Below, in pieces: positions 43,600 to 52,145 of a stretch of 64,000 bases of DNA (within the stretch, counting starts at the first letter, position 1; each line of letters starts with the position of its first letter). The stretch is from Massilia sp. Root418 (GTDB lineage Bacteria > Pseudomonadota > Gammaproteobacteria > Burkholderiales > Burkholderiaceae_D), in assembly GCF_001425265.1 (NCBI RefSeq), contig NZ_LMEC01000022.1:531967-595966 (forward strand), in the 5' to 3' direction. Under the pieces are notes generated by a model that ran no database searches, had not been told where the DNA came from, and worked only from the letters and a program-made list of their open reading frames with translations. A program made the position numbers and the translations under genes.

Positions 43600-44760
43600 T
43601 TAGCGTGAAACCGGGCGCTTGCCCACGGTAATGGCAAGGTCCGTCTCGCGGCTCTTGCGCAGCACCCGCATTGTAGCTTTTTCCCCCGGCGGCAGCTGGG
43701 CGATCAGGTTCAGCATGTCGTTGGTGTCGTTCACGGTCTTGCCCTCGACCGACAGCAGGATGTCGCCCGGCTTCATGCCGCCCTGGTCGGCCGGGCCGTT
43801 GCGCACCACGCCGGCGATGATGGCGCCGCTCTGCACCTTCAGGCCGAAGCTGTCGGCCAGCTCGGGCGTGATTTCCTGCGATTCCACGCCTATCCAGCCG
43901 CGCACCACGTGGCCGGAGGTGATGATGGCGTCCATCACGTTCTTGGCGGTGGAGACCGGGATGGCGAAGCCGATGCCCACCGAGCCGCCGGTCTGCGAAT
44001 AGATGGCCGAGTTGATGCCCAGCAGGTTGCCGCTGGTGTCGATCAGCGCGCCGCCCGAGTTGCCGAAGTTGATGGCGGCGTCGGTCTGGATGAAGTTCTC
44101 GAAGTTGTTGATGTGCAGATTGTTGCGCCCGAGCGCGGAAATGATGCCCATGGTGACGGTCTGGCCCACGCCGAAGGGGTTGCCGATGGCCAGCACCACG
44201 TCGCCCACCTTGGCCTGCTCGGCGTGGCCCAGCACGATCACCGGCAGCTTGTCCAGGTCCACCTTGATCACGGCCAGGTCGGTTTCAGGGTCGGTGCCCA
44301 CCACCTTGGCGGCCGCCTTGCGGCCGTCGGCCAGCACCACCTGGATCTCGTCGGCGGCGTCCACCACGTGGTTGTTGGTGAGGATGTAGCCCTGCGGGCT
44401 GACGATCACGCCCGAGCCCAGGCTGGACTGGTCGTCCTCGTCGCCGTCCCGGTCGCGGTCGCCGAAGAATTTCTTGAAGAAGGGATCGCGCGTGAGCGGA
44501 TGCTTGCGGCGCGGCGCCTTGGTGGTGAGCACGTTGACCACGGCCGGCATGGCTTGCGCGGCCGCCGCGCGGTAGGAGCCGGGCGAGGGCGCGGCGTTGT
44601 TGAGCAGGGCGCTGCGGGCGGCGCCGGCGGCCGGCAGGGACGGCGCGCGGGGCCCGAGGCCCGGCAGTCCGGGCCAGTCCGGCCGCATGGCGCTGTAGAC
44701 GAAGTACAGCGCCAGGACCACGGTCACCGCTTGTGCAAACAATAACCACAGTCGTCGCAT
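43600..44760 (-). CDS. DegS/HtrA-like membrane-anchored serine protease
   Basis: A 386-aa periplasmic protease. Residues 5-24 are an N-terminal membrane anchor. The chymotrypsin-like domain has the triad His131 (ILTNNHVV), Asp161 (TDLAVIKVD) and Ser235 (FGNSGGAL). A single PDZ domain covers about residues 285-375. Anchor plus one PDZ is the DegS layout, so a regulatory cut in an envelope-stress pathway is possible. An acidic Asp-rich loop (DRDRDGDEDD) before the protease is unusual. Confidence 0.93.
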   Translation of the reverse strand: MRRLWLLFAQAVTVVLALYFVYSAMRPDWPGLPGLGPRAPSLPAAGAARSALLNNAAPSPGSYRAAAAQAMPAVVNVLTTKAPRRKHPLTRDPFFKKFFGDRDRDGDEDDQSSLGSGVIVSPQGYILTNNHVVDAADEIQVVLADGRKAAAKVVGTDPETDLAVIKVDLDKLPVIVLGHAEQAKVGDVVLAIGNPFGVGQTVTMGIISALGRNNLHINNFENFIQTDAAINFGNSGGALIDTSGNLLGINSAIYSQTGGSVGIGFAIPVSTAKNVMDAIITSGHVVRGWIGVESQEITPELADSFGLKVQSGAIIAGVVRNGPADQGGMKPGDILLSVEGKTVNDTNDMLNLIAQLPPGEKATMRVLRKSRETDLAITVGKRPVSR

Positions 44761-44805
44761 GATACCGTCCTAAACGTTGCCGCCGGGCGGTGCGTGCCGT
44801 CCGGC

Positions 44806-45225
44806 TTATTTTTTCAGCGCGTCGCGGATTTCGCGCAGCAGCAGGATGTCCTCGGCAGTCGGCGCCGCCGCTTCCGCCGGAGCGGGTTCGGCCTTGCGGG
44901 CTTTCTGCAGCACGCGCACCATCTGGAAGATGATGAACGCGAGGATGATGAAGTTTAACAGGATGGTCAGAAAGTTACCGTACGCCAGCACCGCGCCCAG
45001 CTTCTTCGCTTCCGCCAGGCTCAGGTTGGCGGCCTGGCCGTTGAGCGGCAGGTAATAGTTGGCAAAATCCAGCCCGCCGATCAGCTTGCCGATCGGCGGC
45101 ATGATGATGTCCTGCACCAGGGAATCGACGATCTTGCTGAAGGCCGCGCCCACGATCACGCCGACCGCCAGGTCGACCACATTGCCCTTCATGGCGAAGT
45201 CTTTGAATTCCTGCATCATGCCCAT
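44806..45225 (-). CDS. mscL: large-conductance mechanosensitive channel MscL
   Basis: The 139-aa subunit of the pentameric channel that opens on osmotic downshock. The N-terminal helix (MQEFKDFAMKGNVVDLAVG), TM1 (VGVIVGAAFSKIVDSLV), the loop with IIMPPIGKLIGGLDF, TM2 and the cytoplasmic helix at the C-terminus (EDILLLREIRDALKK) are all present. Normal family length. Divergent from petA. Confidence 0.97.
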   Translation of the reverse strand: MGMMQEFKDFAMKGNVVDLAVGVIVGAAFSKIVDSLVQDIIMPPIGKLIGGLDFANYYLPLNGQAANLSLAEAKKLGAVLAYGNFLTILLNFIILAFIIFQMVRVLQKARKAEPAPAEAAAPTAEDILLLREIRDALKK

Positions 45226-45336
45226 GGTGTCCTCCTTGCTATGTTGTATAGCTGATCATAACGTGTTTTTTAGCAACTGGTCGATAGTTTGCGACGATCG
45301 CCATGGGGCGGAATTTAGACAAATGCAACGTTTCGC

Positions 45337-45365
45337 TTTAAAACGGTTTTGGCTTCACCTATAAT
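45337..45365 (+). promoter_or_regulatory. petABC promoter
   Basis: TATAAT at 45360-45365 with TTTAAA 17 bp upstream (45337-45342). The -10 is perfect, the -35 is weak. It lies 67 nt before the petA start in the 206-bp gap between mscL and petA, where nothing else was seen. Confidence 0.5.
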
Positions 45366-45431
45366 CTAAGGTTGCTGGAAGCTTGGTTGACGCATAATAA
45401 CTATTTCGCAATTTGATGATTGGGGTTTGGT

Positions 45432-46040
45432 ATGAGTAACGATAAGCAGGTCGATTCTGGCCGTCGTGGCTTGATCGCCGCAACATGCGCGGCAGGTGGC
45501 GTGGTAGGACTGTCCACTGCCGGTGTCCTGGTAAGCACCTTCCAGCCGTCCGAGCGAGCGAAAGCGGCAGGCGCTCCAGTCGAAGTTGATATCTCCACGC
45601 TGCAACCGGGCGAAATGCGCACTGTCGAGTGGCGCGGCAAGCCGGTCTGGATCCTCAAGCGCACCCCCGAGATGGTGGCATCGCTGAAAAAGACCGACGG
45701 CAAGGTGGCCGACGCCGACTCCAAGCGCAACCCCGAAGAATTCACCCCCGAATACTGCCGCAACGAACACCGCTCCATCAAGCCTGAAATCCTGGTCGCG
45801 GTGGGCATCTGCACCCACCTCGGCTGCTCGCCATCGTCGAAATTCACCCCGGGACCGCAGCCTTCGCTGCCGGACGACTGGGAAGGCGGCTTCCTGTGCC
45901 CATGCCACGGCTCCACCTTCGACATGGCCGGCCGCGTCTACAAGAACAAGCCTGCGCCGGATAACCTGCAGGTTCCGCGTCACATGTATCTGGGCGACAC
46001 CAAGCTGGTGATCGGCAAAGACGAGAAAGGCGAGGCATAA
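45432..46040 (+). CDS. petA: cytochrome bc1 Rieske iron-sulfur subunit
   Basis: The 202-aa Rieske protein that passes electrons from ubiquinol to cytochrome c1. Twin arginines at 11-12 with a hydrophobic stretch form the Tat-type membrane anchor. The cluster ligands are Cys127 and His129 (CTHLGC) and Cys156 and His159 (CPCHGS); Cys132 and Cys158 form the usual disulfide. The ATG at 45432 is used because the upstream in-frame TTG gives only four extra residues. Confidence 0.96.
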   Translation: MSNDKQVDSGRRGLIAATCAAGGVVGLSTAGVLVSTFQPSERAKAAGAPVEVDISTLQPGEMRTVEWRGKPVWILKRTPEMVASLKKTDGKVADADSKRNPEEFTPEYCRNEHRSIKPEILVAVGICTHLGCSPSSKFTPGPQPSLPDDWEGGFLCPCHGSTFDMAGRVYKNKPAPDNLQVPRHMYLGDTKLVIGKDEKGEA

Positions 46041-46043
46041 ACC

Positions 46044-47456
46044 ATGGCAGCGTTCAAAGAGACCAAACTCCCCGCCAACGCCCCGGCTGCGCAAAAGGCG
46101 CTGGGCTGGGTGGACGACCGCTTCCCGCTGTCCAAGCTGTGGAACGACCAGTGGGGCAAGTACTACGCCCCGAAAAACTTCAATTTCTGGTACATCTTCG
46201 GTTCGCTGGCCATGCTGGTGCTGGTGCTGCAGATCGTCACCGGCATCTTCCTGACCATGCACTACAAGCCGGACGCCAACCTGGCCTTCGGTTCGGTGGA
46301 ATACATCATGCGCGAAGTGCCGTGGGGCTGGCTGGTACGTTATATGCACTCGACCGGCGCCTCCGCCTTCTTCATCATCGTCTATCTGCACATGACGCGC
46401 GGCCTGCTGTACGGTTCCTACCGCAAGCCACGTGAACTGATCTGGCTGTTCGGTTTCGCCATCTTCCTGTGCCTGATGGCCGAGGCCTTCTTCGGCTACC
46501 TGCTGCCATGGGGCCAGATGTCGTACTGGGGCGCCCAGGTGATCGTCAACCTGTTCGGCGCCATTCCGCTGATCGGCCCCGACCTGTCGCTGTGGATCCG
46601 CGGCGACTACGTGGTGTCCGACGCCACCCTGAACCGCTTCTTCGCCTTCCACGTGATCGCCATCCCGCTGGTCCTGCTGGGCCTGGTTGCCGCCCACCTG
46701 ATCGCGCTGCACGAAGTGGGCTCATCCAATCCGGACGGCATCGAAGTGAAGGAAAACCTGGGCCCGGACGGCCACCCGGTCGATTCCATCCCGTCGCACC
46801 CTTACTACACCGTGCACGACCTGTTTGGCGTGTCGATCTTCCTGCTGATCTTCAGCACCGTGGTGTTCTTCGCGCCTGAAATGGGCGGCTATTTCCTGGA
46901 ATACAACAATTTCCTGCCGGGCGACTCGCTGAAGACCCCGCTGCACATCGCGCCGACCTGGTACTTCACGCCGTTCTACTCGGTGCTGCGCGCCACCACC
47001 GCCGACTTCATGTGGGTGCTGATGGTGGCCGTGGCCGCCTACGTGGCCTTCCTGTGGCTCAAGTCGCGCCTGGCGTTCACCACCAAGGCCATCATCGCCG
47101 TGGTGGCGCTGGTGGCCATCGTCGGCATGCTGCCGTCGGTGCTGGACGCGAAATTCTGGGGCGTGGTGTTCTTCGGCGGTTCCGTGGTAATCCTGGCCTT
47201 CCTGCCGTGGCTGGACCACTCGCCGGTGAAGTCGATCCGCTACCGTCCGGACTGGCACAAATACGTGTACGCCGTGTTCGGCCTGTCCTTCATCACGCTG
47301 GGCTACCTGGGCACCCAGCCGCCCAGCACCGTGGGCACCATCGTGTCGCAAGTGTGCACGCTGTACTATTTCTTCTTCTTCCTGCTGATGCCGTGGTGGA
47401 GCGCGATGGGCCAGTTCAAACCTGTGCCTTCCCGCGTGACTTTCCATCCGCACTGA
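46044..47456 (+). CDS. petB: cytochrome b of the bc1 complex
   Basis: The 470-aa inner-membrane cytochrome b with two b-type hemes. The quinone-site PEWY-like and heme-binding segments are visible (GAFLTMHYKP-type segment, STGASAFFIIVYLHM, GYLLPWGQMSYWGA, and HIAPTWYFTPFYSVLR near the Qo site). Eight transmembrane segments are expected. It starts 3 nt after petA. The length is in the range of proteobacterial cytochrome b with an extended C-terminus. Confidence 0.96.
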   Translation: MAAFKETKLPANAPAAQKALGWVDDRFPLSKLWNDQWGKYYAPKNFNFWYIFGSLAMLVLVLQIVTGIFLTMHYKPDANLAFGSVEYIMREVPWGWLVRYMHSTGASAFFIIVYLHMTRGLLYGSYRKPRELIWLFGFAIFLCLMAEAFFGYLLPWGQMSYWGAQVIVNLFGAIPLIGPDLSLWIRGDYVVSDATLNRFFAFHVIAIPLVLLGLVAAHLIALHEVGSSNPDGIEVKENLGPDGHPVDSIPSHPYYTVHDLFGVSIFLLIFSTVVFFAPEMGGYFLEYNNFLPGDSLKTPLHIAPTWYFTPFYSVLRATTADFMWVLMVAVAAYVAFLWLKSRLAFTTKAIIAVVALVAIVGMLPSVLDAKFWGVVFFGGSVVILAFLPWLDHSPVKSIRYRPDWHKYVYAVFGLSFITLGYLGTQPPSTVGTIVSQVCTLYYFFFFLLMPWWSAMGQFKPVPSRVTFHPH

Positions 47457-47486
47457 TCCGCCGACCACAGCTCAAGAGGACTAGAT

Positions 47487-48251
47487 ATGAATTTTGCAAA
47501 GAAACTGCTCGCGATCCTGGCGCTGCTGCCGGGCCTGGCCCTGGCAAGCGAAGGCGGCCACCCGCTGGACAAGGCGCCGGACCGCTCCACCAACATGGCT
47601 GCGCTGCAAAATGGCGCCAAGTTGTTTGTGAACTACTGCCTGAACTGCCATAATGCGTCTTCGATGCGTTTTAACCGCCTCAAGGACCTGGGCCTGACGG
47701 AAGAGCAGATCAAGGGCAACCTGTTGTTTACCGGCGAAAAAGTGGGCGAAATGATGACCACGGCCATGCCGGCAAAGGATGCCAAGGCCTGGTTCGGCGT
47801 GGTGCCGCCAGACCTGTCGGTGATTTCGCGCGCCAAGGCAGGCCCCGGCGGCAGCGGCGGCGACTACCTGTACACCTATCTGCGCACCTTCTACAAGGAT
47901 GACACCCGCCCGAACGGCTGGAACAACCTGATGGTGGCGAACGTGGCCATGCCGCACGTGTTGCATGAACTGCAAGGCGTGCAGGTGGCCAAGTTTGTCG
48001 AGGAAAAAGATCCGCACGATGCCAGCAAGGTCGTGCACAAGTTCGCCGGCTTCGAGCAGGTCAAGCCCGGCACCATGGACAAGCTGACCTTCGACACCAA
48101 CGTGGCGGACCTGGTCGGCTACATGGAGTGGATGGCCGAACCGGCCGCGCAGACCCGCAAACGCCTCGGCGTGTGGGTGCTGATTTTCCTGACCGGCTTC
48201 GCGCTGCTGGCCTGGCGATTGAACGCATCGTACTGGAAAGAGGTCAAATAA
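47487..48251 (+). CDS. petC: cytochrome c1 of the bc1 complex
   Basis: The 254-aa cytochrome c1. A signal peptide (1-20) precedes the heme motif Cys51-Leu-Asn-Cys54-His55, a Met axial ligand in the NVAMPHV region, and a C-terminal membrane anchor (LIFLTGFALLAWRL, about residues 228-246). Starts 30 nt after petB behind AGAGGA. The third gene of petABC. Confidence 0.96.
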   Translation: MNFAKKLLAILALLPGLALASEGGHPLDKAPDRSTNMAALQNGAKLFVNYCLNCHNASSMRFNRLKDLGLTEEQIKGNLLFTGEKVGEMMTTAMPAKDAKAWFGVVPPDLSVISRAKAGPGGSGGDYLYTYLRTFYKDDTRPNGWNNLMVANVAMPHVLHELQGVQVAKFVEEKDPHDASKVVHKFAGFEQVKPGTMDKLTFDTNVADLVGYMEWMAEPAAQTRKRLGVWVLIFLTGFALLAWRLNASYWKEVK

Positions 48252-48259
48252 GTGAGCAT

Positions 48260-48287
48260 GCCGGCCCCGGGCCGGCTATGTTGTTTT
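48260..48287 (+). terminator. putative terminator after petC
   Basis: GCCGGC (48260) and GCCGGC (48271) form a short GC stem followed by the T-rich TATGTTGTTTT. It lies 8 nt after the petC stop. A second GC hairpin follows near 48290-48312. Confidence 0.6.
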
Positions 48288-48368
48288 GTGCGCCGCCCGC
48301 GTGGCGGGCGCGTTCTGGGGTGAGCCGTTCGCGGCTGCATCCCATTTTGTTTCTAAGGAACTACAAAA

Positions 48369-48980
48369 ATGATGGTTCTCTATTCGGGTACAACCTGCCC
48401 ATTTTCGCAACGCTGCCGCCTGGTCCTGTTTGAAAAAGGCATGGACTTTGAAGTGCGCGACGTCGACCTGTTCAACAAGCCGGAAGACATTTCCACCATG
48501 AACCCGTACGGCCAGGTGCCCATCCTGGTCGAGCGCGAGCTGATCCTGTACGAATCGAACATCATCAACGAGTACATCGACGAGCGCTTCCCGCACCCGC
48601 AGCTGATGCCGGCCGACCCGCTGATGCGCGCGCGTGCCCGCCTGATGCTGTTCAACTTCGAAAAAGAACTGTTCGTGCACGTGCACACGCTGGAAAGCGA
48701 GCGCGCCAAGGCCAACGACAAGAGCCACGACAAGGCGCGCGCGGAAATCCGCGACCGCCTGACCACGCTGGCGCCGCTGTTCCTGAAGAACAAGTACATG
48801 CTGGGCGACGAGTTCTCCATGCTGGACGTGGCCGTGGCCCCGCTGCTGTGGCGCCTGGACCATTACGGCATCGAGCTGTCGAAGACCGCCGCGCCGCTGA
48901 TGAAATACGCCGAGCGCATCTTCTCGCGCCCGGCCTACATCGAAGCGCTGACGCCGTCCGAGAAGGTCATGCGCCGCTGA
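48369..48980 (+). CDS. sspA: stringent starvation protein A
   Basis: A 203-aa glutathione-S-transferase-fold protein that binds RNA polymerase and acts in acid and starvation responses. The N-terminal thioredoxin-like part begins MVLYSGTTCPFSQRCRLVLF, and NPYGQVPILVERELILYES contains the family cis-proline motif. The C-terminal helical domain ends near PSEKVMRR. Starts behind AAGGAA. The sspA-sspB pair after petABC is a usual proteobacterial order. Confidence 0.95.
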   Translation: MMVLYSGTTCPFSQRCRLVLFEKGMDFEVRDVDLFNKPEDISTMNPYGQVPILVERELILYESNIINEYIDERFPHPQLMPADPLMRARARLMLFNFEKELFVHVHTLESERAKANDKSHDKARAEIRDRLTTLAPLFLKNKYMLGDEFSMLDVAVAPLLWRLDHYGIELSKTAAPLMKYAERIFSRPAYIEALTPSEKVMRR

Positions 48981-48982
48981 TC

Positions 48983-49513
48983 ATGTCCGAGATTTCCACC
49001 AAGCCCTACATGCTGCGCGCCATTTACGAATGGTGCACCGACAGCGGCTACACGCCTTACCTGGCCGTGAAAGTCGACGCCGCCACCACGGTGCCGATGG
49101 AATACGTCAAGAAGGGCGAGATCGTGCTCAACATCAGCTTCGGCGCCACCTCCGGGCTGAAGATGGACAATGACAGCATCCGCTTCCACGCCCGCTTCGG
49201 CGGCGTGTCGCGCGAGATCTACGTGCCGGTGAACAATGTGATGGCGATCTACGCCAACGAGAACGGCCAGGGCATGGCCTTCGAGCCGCAACTGGGCGGC
49301 TACGACGACGCCCCGGCCGCCTCGGCGCCCGCGCCCGCTCCGGCGCCGCTGGCACCGGTGTCCGCCGCGCCTACCCTGGCCCCTGTGCCGACCCCGGCGC
49401 CGCAGCCGCGCCCGGCCGGCACCGACGGCGGCGACGGTCCGGATGGCCCGGACGGCGGCGGCGAGCCGCCCAAAAAAGGCGGCGGACGCCCCACCCTCAC
49501 GCGTATCAAATAG
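48983..49513 (+). CDS. sspB: ClpXP adaptor SspB
   Basis: A 176-aa adaptor that delivers ssrA-tagged proteins to ClpXP. The folded N-terminal domain (residues 1-110) has the YMLRAIYEWC and SFGATSGL segments. A long Pro/Ala/Gly linker ends in RPTLTRIK, which matches the C-terminal ClpX-docking (XB) peptide of SspB. It starts 2 nt after sspA. Longer linker than in E. coli. Confidence 0.94.
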   Translation: MSEISTKPYMLRAIYEWCTDSGYTPYLAVKVDAATTVPMEYVKKGEIVLNISFGATSGLKMDNDSIRFHARFGGVSREIYVPVNNVMAIYANENGQGMAFEPQLGGYDDAPAASAPAPAPAPLAPVSAAPTLAPVPTPAPQPRPAGTDGGDGPDGPDGGGEPPKKGGGRPTLTRIK

Positions 49514-49515
49514 CG

Positions 49516-49521
49516 TATAAT
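49516..49521 (+). promoter_or_regulatory. tRNA-Thr promoter -10 element
   Basis: A perfect TATAAT ends 11 nt before the tRNA. The -35 would lie inside the end of sspB and is weak. Confidence 0.5.
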
Positions 49522-49532
49522 CTTCGCGCAAC

Positions 49533-49608
<76 letters not shown>

Positions 49609-49616
49609 GATACGAC

Positions 49617-49647
49617 AAAAAGCCCAGCCTTCATGGCTGGGCTTTTT
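49617..49647 (+). terminator. terminator after tRNA-Thr
   Basis: AAAAAGCCCAGCC and GGCTGGGCTTTTT (49617-49629 and 49635-49647) form a perfect 13-bp stem with a 5-nt loop and T run. It is bidirectional by sequence. Confidence 0.93.
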
Positions 49648-49811
49648 GCATTGGCGGGCGTCTTTCTTGTATCCGCGTGTGTCCGGCGGGGCGCTGGACA
49701 CATGCCGACTTCCTGCGCGCCGATCGCGACACAAGCGCGATACACGCAGCCGGTGTAATGGCTGCATGGAATCGATATCCGATCCGGTCAACGCAGAAAA
49801 AGGACACGCCA

Positions 49812-50219
49812 ATGAAAACCGTACACACCATGATGGCAGCAGCAGTGATCGCCGGCAGCGCGCTGATGGCGCAGGCCGCGCAGGCGCAAGTGCAGATGCA
49901 GGGCTTGAAGCGCACCGACATCCTGAAGAGCGACTTCAGCGTCCCCGGCCGCGAAGTGCTGCAGGTGCGCGTCGATTTCGCCGAAGGCGTGGAATCGCCC
50001 AAGCACGCCCACCCCGGCGAGGAGGTCGCGTTCGTGCTGGAAGGCACGCTGGAATACCGCATCGAAGGCAAGCCGCCCGTTACGCTGAAGGTGGGCGACG
50101 CCGTCTTCATCCCGGCCGGCGCCATGCACGTGGCCAAGAACGTCGGCCCTGGCAAGGCGTCCGAACTGGCCACGTACCTGGTGCAAAAGGGCCAGCCGCT
50201 GGCTACCTTTGCCAAATAG
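49812..50219 (+). CDS. secreted cupin-domain protein
   Basis: A 135-aa periplasmic protein with a signal peptide (1-25, AQA cleavage) and one cupin barrel. Metal-ligand positions appear in HAHPGEEVAFVLEG and in IPAGAMHVAKN. The sequence suggests a small-molecule binding or isomerase/dioxygenase role that cannot be fixed. AAGGA lies before the ATG at 49812. It has no operon partner. Confidence 0.88.
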   Translation: MKTVHTMMAAAVIAGSALMAQAAQAQVQMQGLKRTDILKSDFSVPGREVLQVRVDFAEGVESPKHAHPGEEVAFVLEGTLEYRIEGKPPVTLKVGDAVFIPAGAMHVAKNVGPGKASELATYLVQKGQPLATFAK

Positions 50220-50268
50220 GCGACGCCCCTGGCCTGCCGCGCTGCACAATGCTTGACTTCCATGCTGA

Positions 50269-50303
50269 AAGATGTCATTTTTATATGATAAAAATGACAT
50301 CTT
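50269..50303. promoter_or_regulatory. perfect 16-bp inverted repeat before the nuclease-like gene
   Basis: AAGATGTCATTTTTAT (50269-50284) and ATAAAAATGACATCTT (50288-50303) are perfect inverse complements with a 3-nt spacer. It is very AT-rich in a GC-rich region and ends 15 nt before the ATG at 50319. It could be an operator or a 5'-leader hairpin that controls translation. Confidence 0.75.
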
Positions 50304-50318
50304 CGCCAAAGGAAGAAC

Positions 50319-50879
50319 ATGGGGCGCATTGTTGCTGACTATCCGAAACCTGCCAGCTGGCAGGATTTTGACCGCTTGAGCCGCAGTCTGATGTCGGCGG
50401 TCCACGGCGTGAAATTTGAGCGCTGGGGACCGCAGGACCGCCGCGAGCACGGCGCCGATGCCTGGGCCAGGCTGCCGAACGGCAAGGTGATGGTGTTGCA
50501 ATGCAAGGGCCGCAGCCGCAGCTTCGGCAAGTCGCTCAGCATCGCCAACCTGGACGCGGCGGTGCGCGAGCTCGACGGCTTCCCGCATCCGGTGGAGGAG
50601 CTGATCATCCTGACCACCACCCCCGAAACCGTCGCGCTGCAGGACCGTGCCGACGACCTGACCGAGCAGCGCGCGAAAGCGGGGCTGTCGCGCGTGTCGG
50701 TGCACGGCTGGTACAGCATCGGCAGCCTGATCGCGCAGAACGAAGCGGCGCTGCAGGACTATTTCAAATCCCGCCGCCGTGTCTGGCACCGCCTGCGCTG
50801 GCTGGCGGTGGTGGTGCTGGCTGTGCTGGCCGTGCTGCTGGCCAGCTTCGCCTTCCTGCCGGGACTTAAGTTATTTTGA
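50319..50879 (+). CDS. membrane-anchored PD-(D/E)XK nuclease-like protein
   Basis: A 186-aa protein. Residues 30-64 carry a restriction-endonuclease-like pattern: Glu34, Gly45-Ala-Asp47, then Gln61-Cys-Lys63 (E...GxD...QxK), as in Mrr-type and PD-(D/E)XK folds. Near the C-terminus is one strong membrane helix (about 158-182) after a basic patch RRRVWHRLR. No methylase or specificity gene is adjacent, so it is not a normal restriction system. The fold call is tentative. Confidence 0.72.
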   Translation: MGRIVADYPKPASWQDFDRLSRSLMSAVHGVKFERWGPQDRREHGADAWARLPNGKVMVLQCKGRSRSFGKSLSIANLDAAVRELDGFPHPVEELIILTTTPETVALQDRADDLTEQRAKAGLSRVSVHGWYSIGSLIAQNEAALQDYFKSRRRVWHRLRWLAVVVLAVLAVLLASFAFLPGLKLF

Positions 50880-52128
50880 TGATCTGCGGTTTGCGGGTCT
50901 GGTCACTGCAGAACACAAAGCCTTGCAGCTGCCTGGACCAGCGGAACTTCGACCAGGCGCCGTTCTGGGCCGCTTGCAACTGAGCCTGGCCCCCCACATC
51001 CTTATCCCAGTGCTGTACCGTGACCGTGCTCCACGTCCACGGGTTGGTGGCCGGATTGGTGGCGGGGGGCGTCAGCTTCACCAGCTCAGGCGGCGACTTG
51101 GACTGATCCAGGCCGAACATGGCACCCAGCTCTTCCACCCATTCCAGGCCCATCGTATCGGGCCGGTGGAAGTTAAGGCCGCCGCCGTCGTACCCGCCCA
51201 GTAGCGCAGGAACCGTGCCCAGCGTGGTGTTGCGCGTCACTGTGCCGGTAGCCAGGTTTCGGATGTGCAATGTTCGGTAGGAGCCATTGGCATACGAGCC
51301 GTTGATATAGCCGCCGTCCACCGCTACCAGCAGATTCAGTTTAGGGCAAAGCGCGAGTACGCCATTGGACAAATTGCCGCCCAAAGCAGGGTACTGGGTG
51401 ACCTCGCCGCTCTTGCTGATGAACAGCGTATAGTCGACCATACCGGTTACGGATGCCCACCACCCCTGGCGCTGTTCGTCAATCACCGTGATCGGGTAGT
51501 TGCCGCCAGCTCCGCCGGCCGAGAACCGGATTTCGCTTGGCACGGCGTTTTGCGGCTGGCGCGTGGCCAGCTTGCTATAGCCCAGCTGTGCGCGCGAAAC
51601 ATCGATCAGCTTCACCCGGTTGGGGAAGCGGGAACCGCCCCAGAAGAACGACACCAGCGTTCCTTTCGGTGCCCCGCCCCACGCCGCAGGCATTTCCTGC
51701 AGACCAAGATAGCTGTGAGGATTGTAGGGCGTGCCGTCGGCTGCGTAGCCGTTCGCGTCAAAGCTCCCCGCTGCGTTGCTTTGCAATGGCACGTTGGCTG
51801 TTTTCCATGTCAGCGTAGTGAAGTCGCAAATCAGTGTGAACTGCAGGTTAGGCAAGCCGGGAGAGGACTCGTGGCCCGCCGAATAGTACACCTGAGCGCC
51901 GTAATCCCCATAGTCGCGCAGGATCGCGCTGCCGCCCCAGATGACGAAGGGCGTGTTCATGATGTAATTGTCGCGGTTGTATATCGACGGCGTGACACTC
52001 ATTGGTGTGTTGGTCATCGGCACGTCGGCGAAATACCCGGCTGGCGGTACCCATGCCGGCAACACCGGACGTGCGACGGGATTGGCAGCCACGGAAACCG
52101 TGAAGGCGTTGGACGATGCTTGGCTCAT
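50866..52128 (-). CDS. large hypothetical protein, operon gene 3
   Basis: A 420-aa protein that I do not recognise. Its N-terminus MSQASSNAFTVSV resembles that of the upstream gene (MSQSSSNPFTIQV). The rest is Gly, Asn, Trp and Tyr-rich with possible propeller-like or lectin-like repeats (SFFWGGSRFPNRV, YDGGGLNFHRPDTM). No classical signal peptide is seen. AAGGAAAG precedes the start at 52128, 17 nt after the neighbouring stop. The last 14 nt overlap the end of the nuclease-like gene in a convergent arrangement. Codon use is less GC-biased than in neighbours. Confidence 0.8.
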   Translation of the reverse strand: MSQASSNAFTVSVAANPVARPVLPAWVPPAGYFADVPMTNTPMSVTPSIYNRDNYIMNTPFVIWGGSAILRDYGDYGAQVYYSAGHESSPGLPNLQFTLICDFTTLTWKTANVPLQSNAAGSFDANGYAADGTPYNPHSYLGLQEMPAAWGGAPKGTLVSFFWGGSRFPNRVKLIDVSRAQLGYSKLATRQPQNAVPSEIRFSAGGAGGNYPITVIDEQRQGWWASVTGMVDYTLFISKSGEVTQYPALGGNLSNGVLALCPKLNLLVAVDGGYINGSYANGSYRTLHIRNLATGTVTRNTTLGTVPALLGGYDGGGLNFHRPDTMGLEWVEELGAMFGLDQSKSPPELVKLTPPATNPATNPWTWSTVTVQHWDKDVGGQAQLQAAQNGAWSKFRWSRQLQGFVFCSDQTRKPQIIKIT

Positions 52129-52145
52129 AACTTTCCTTGACTGAA

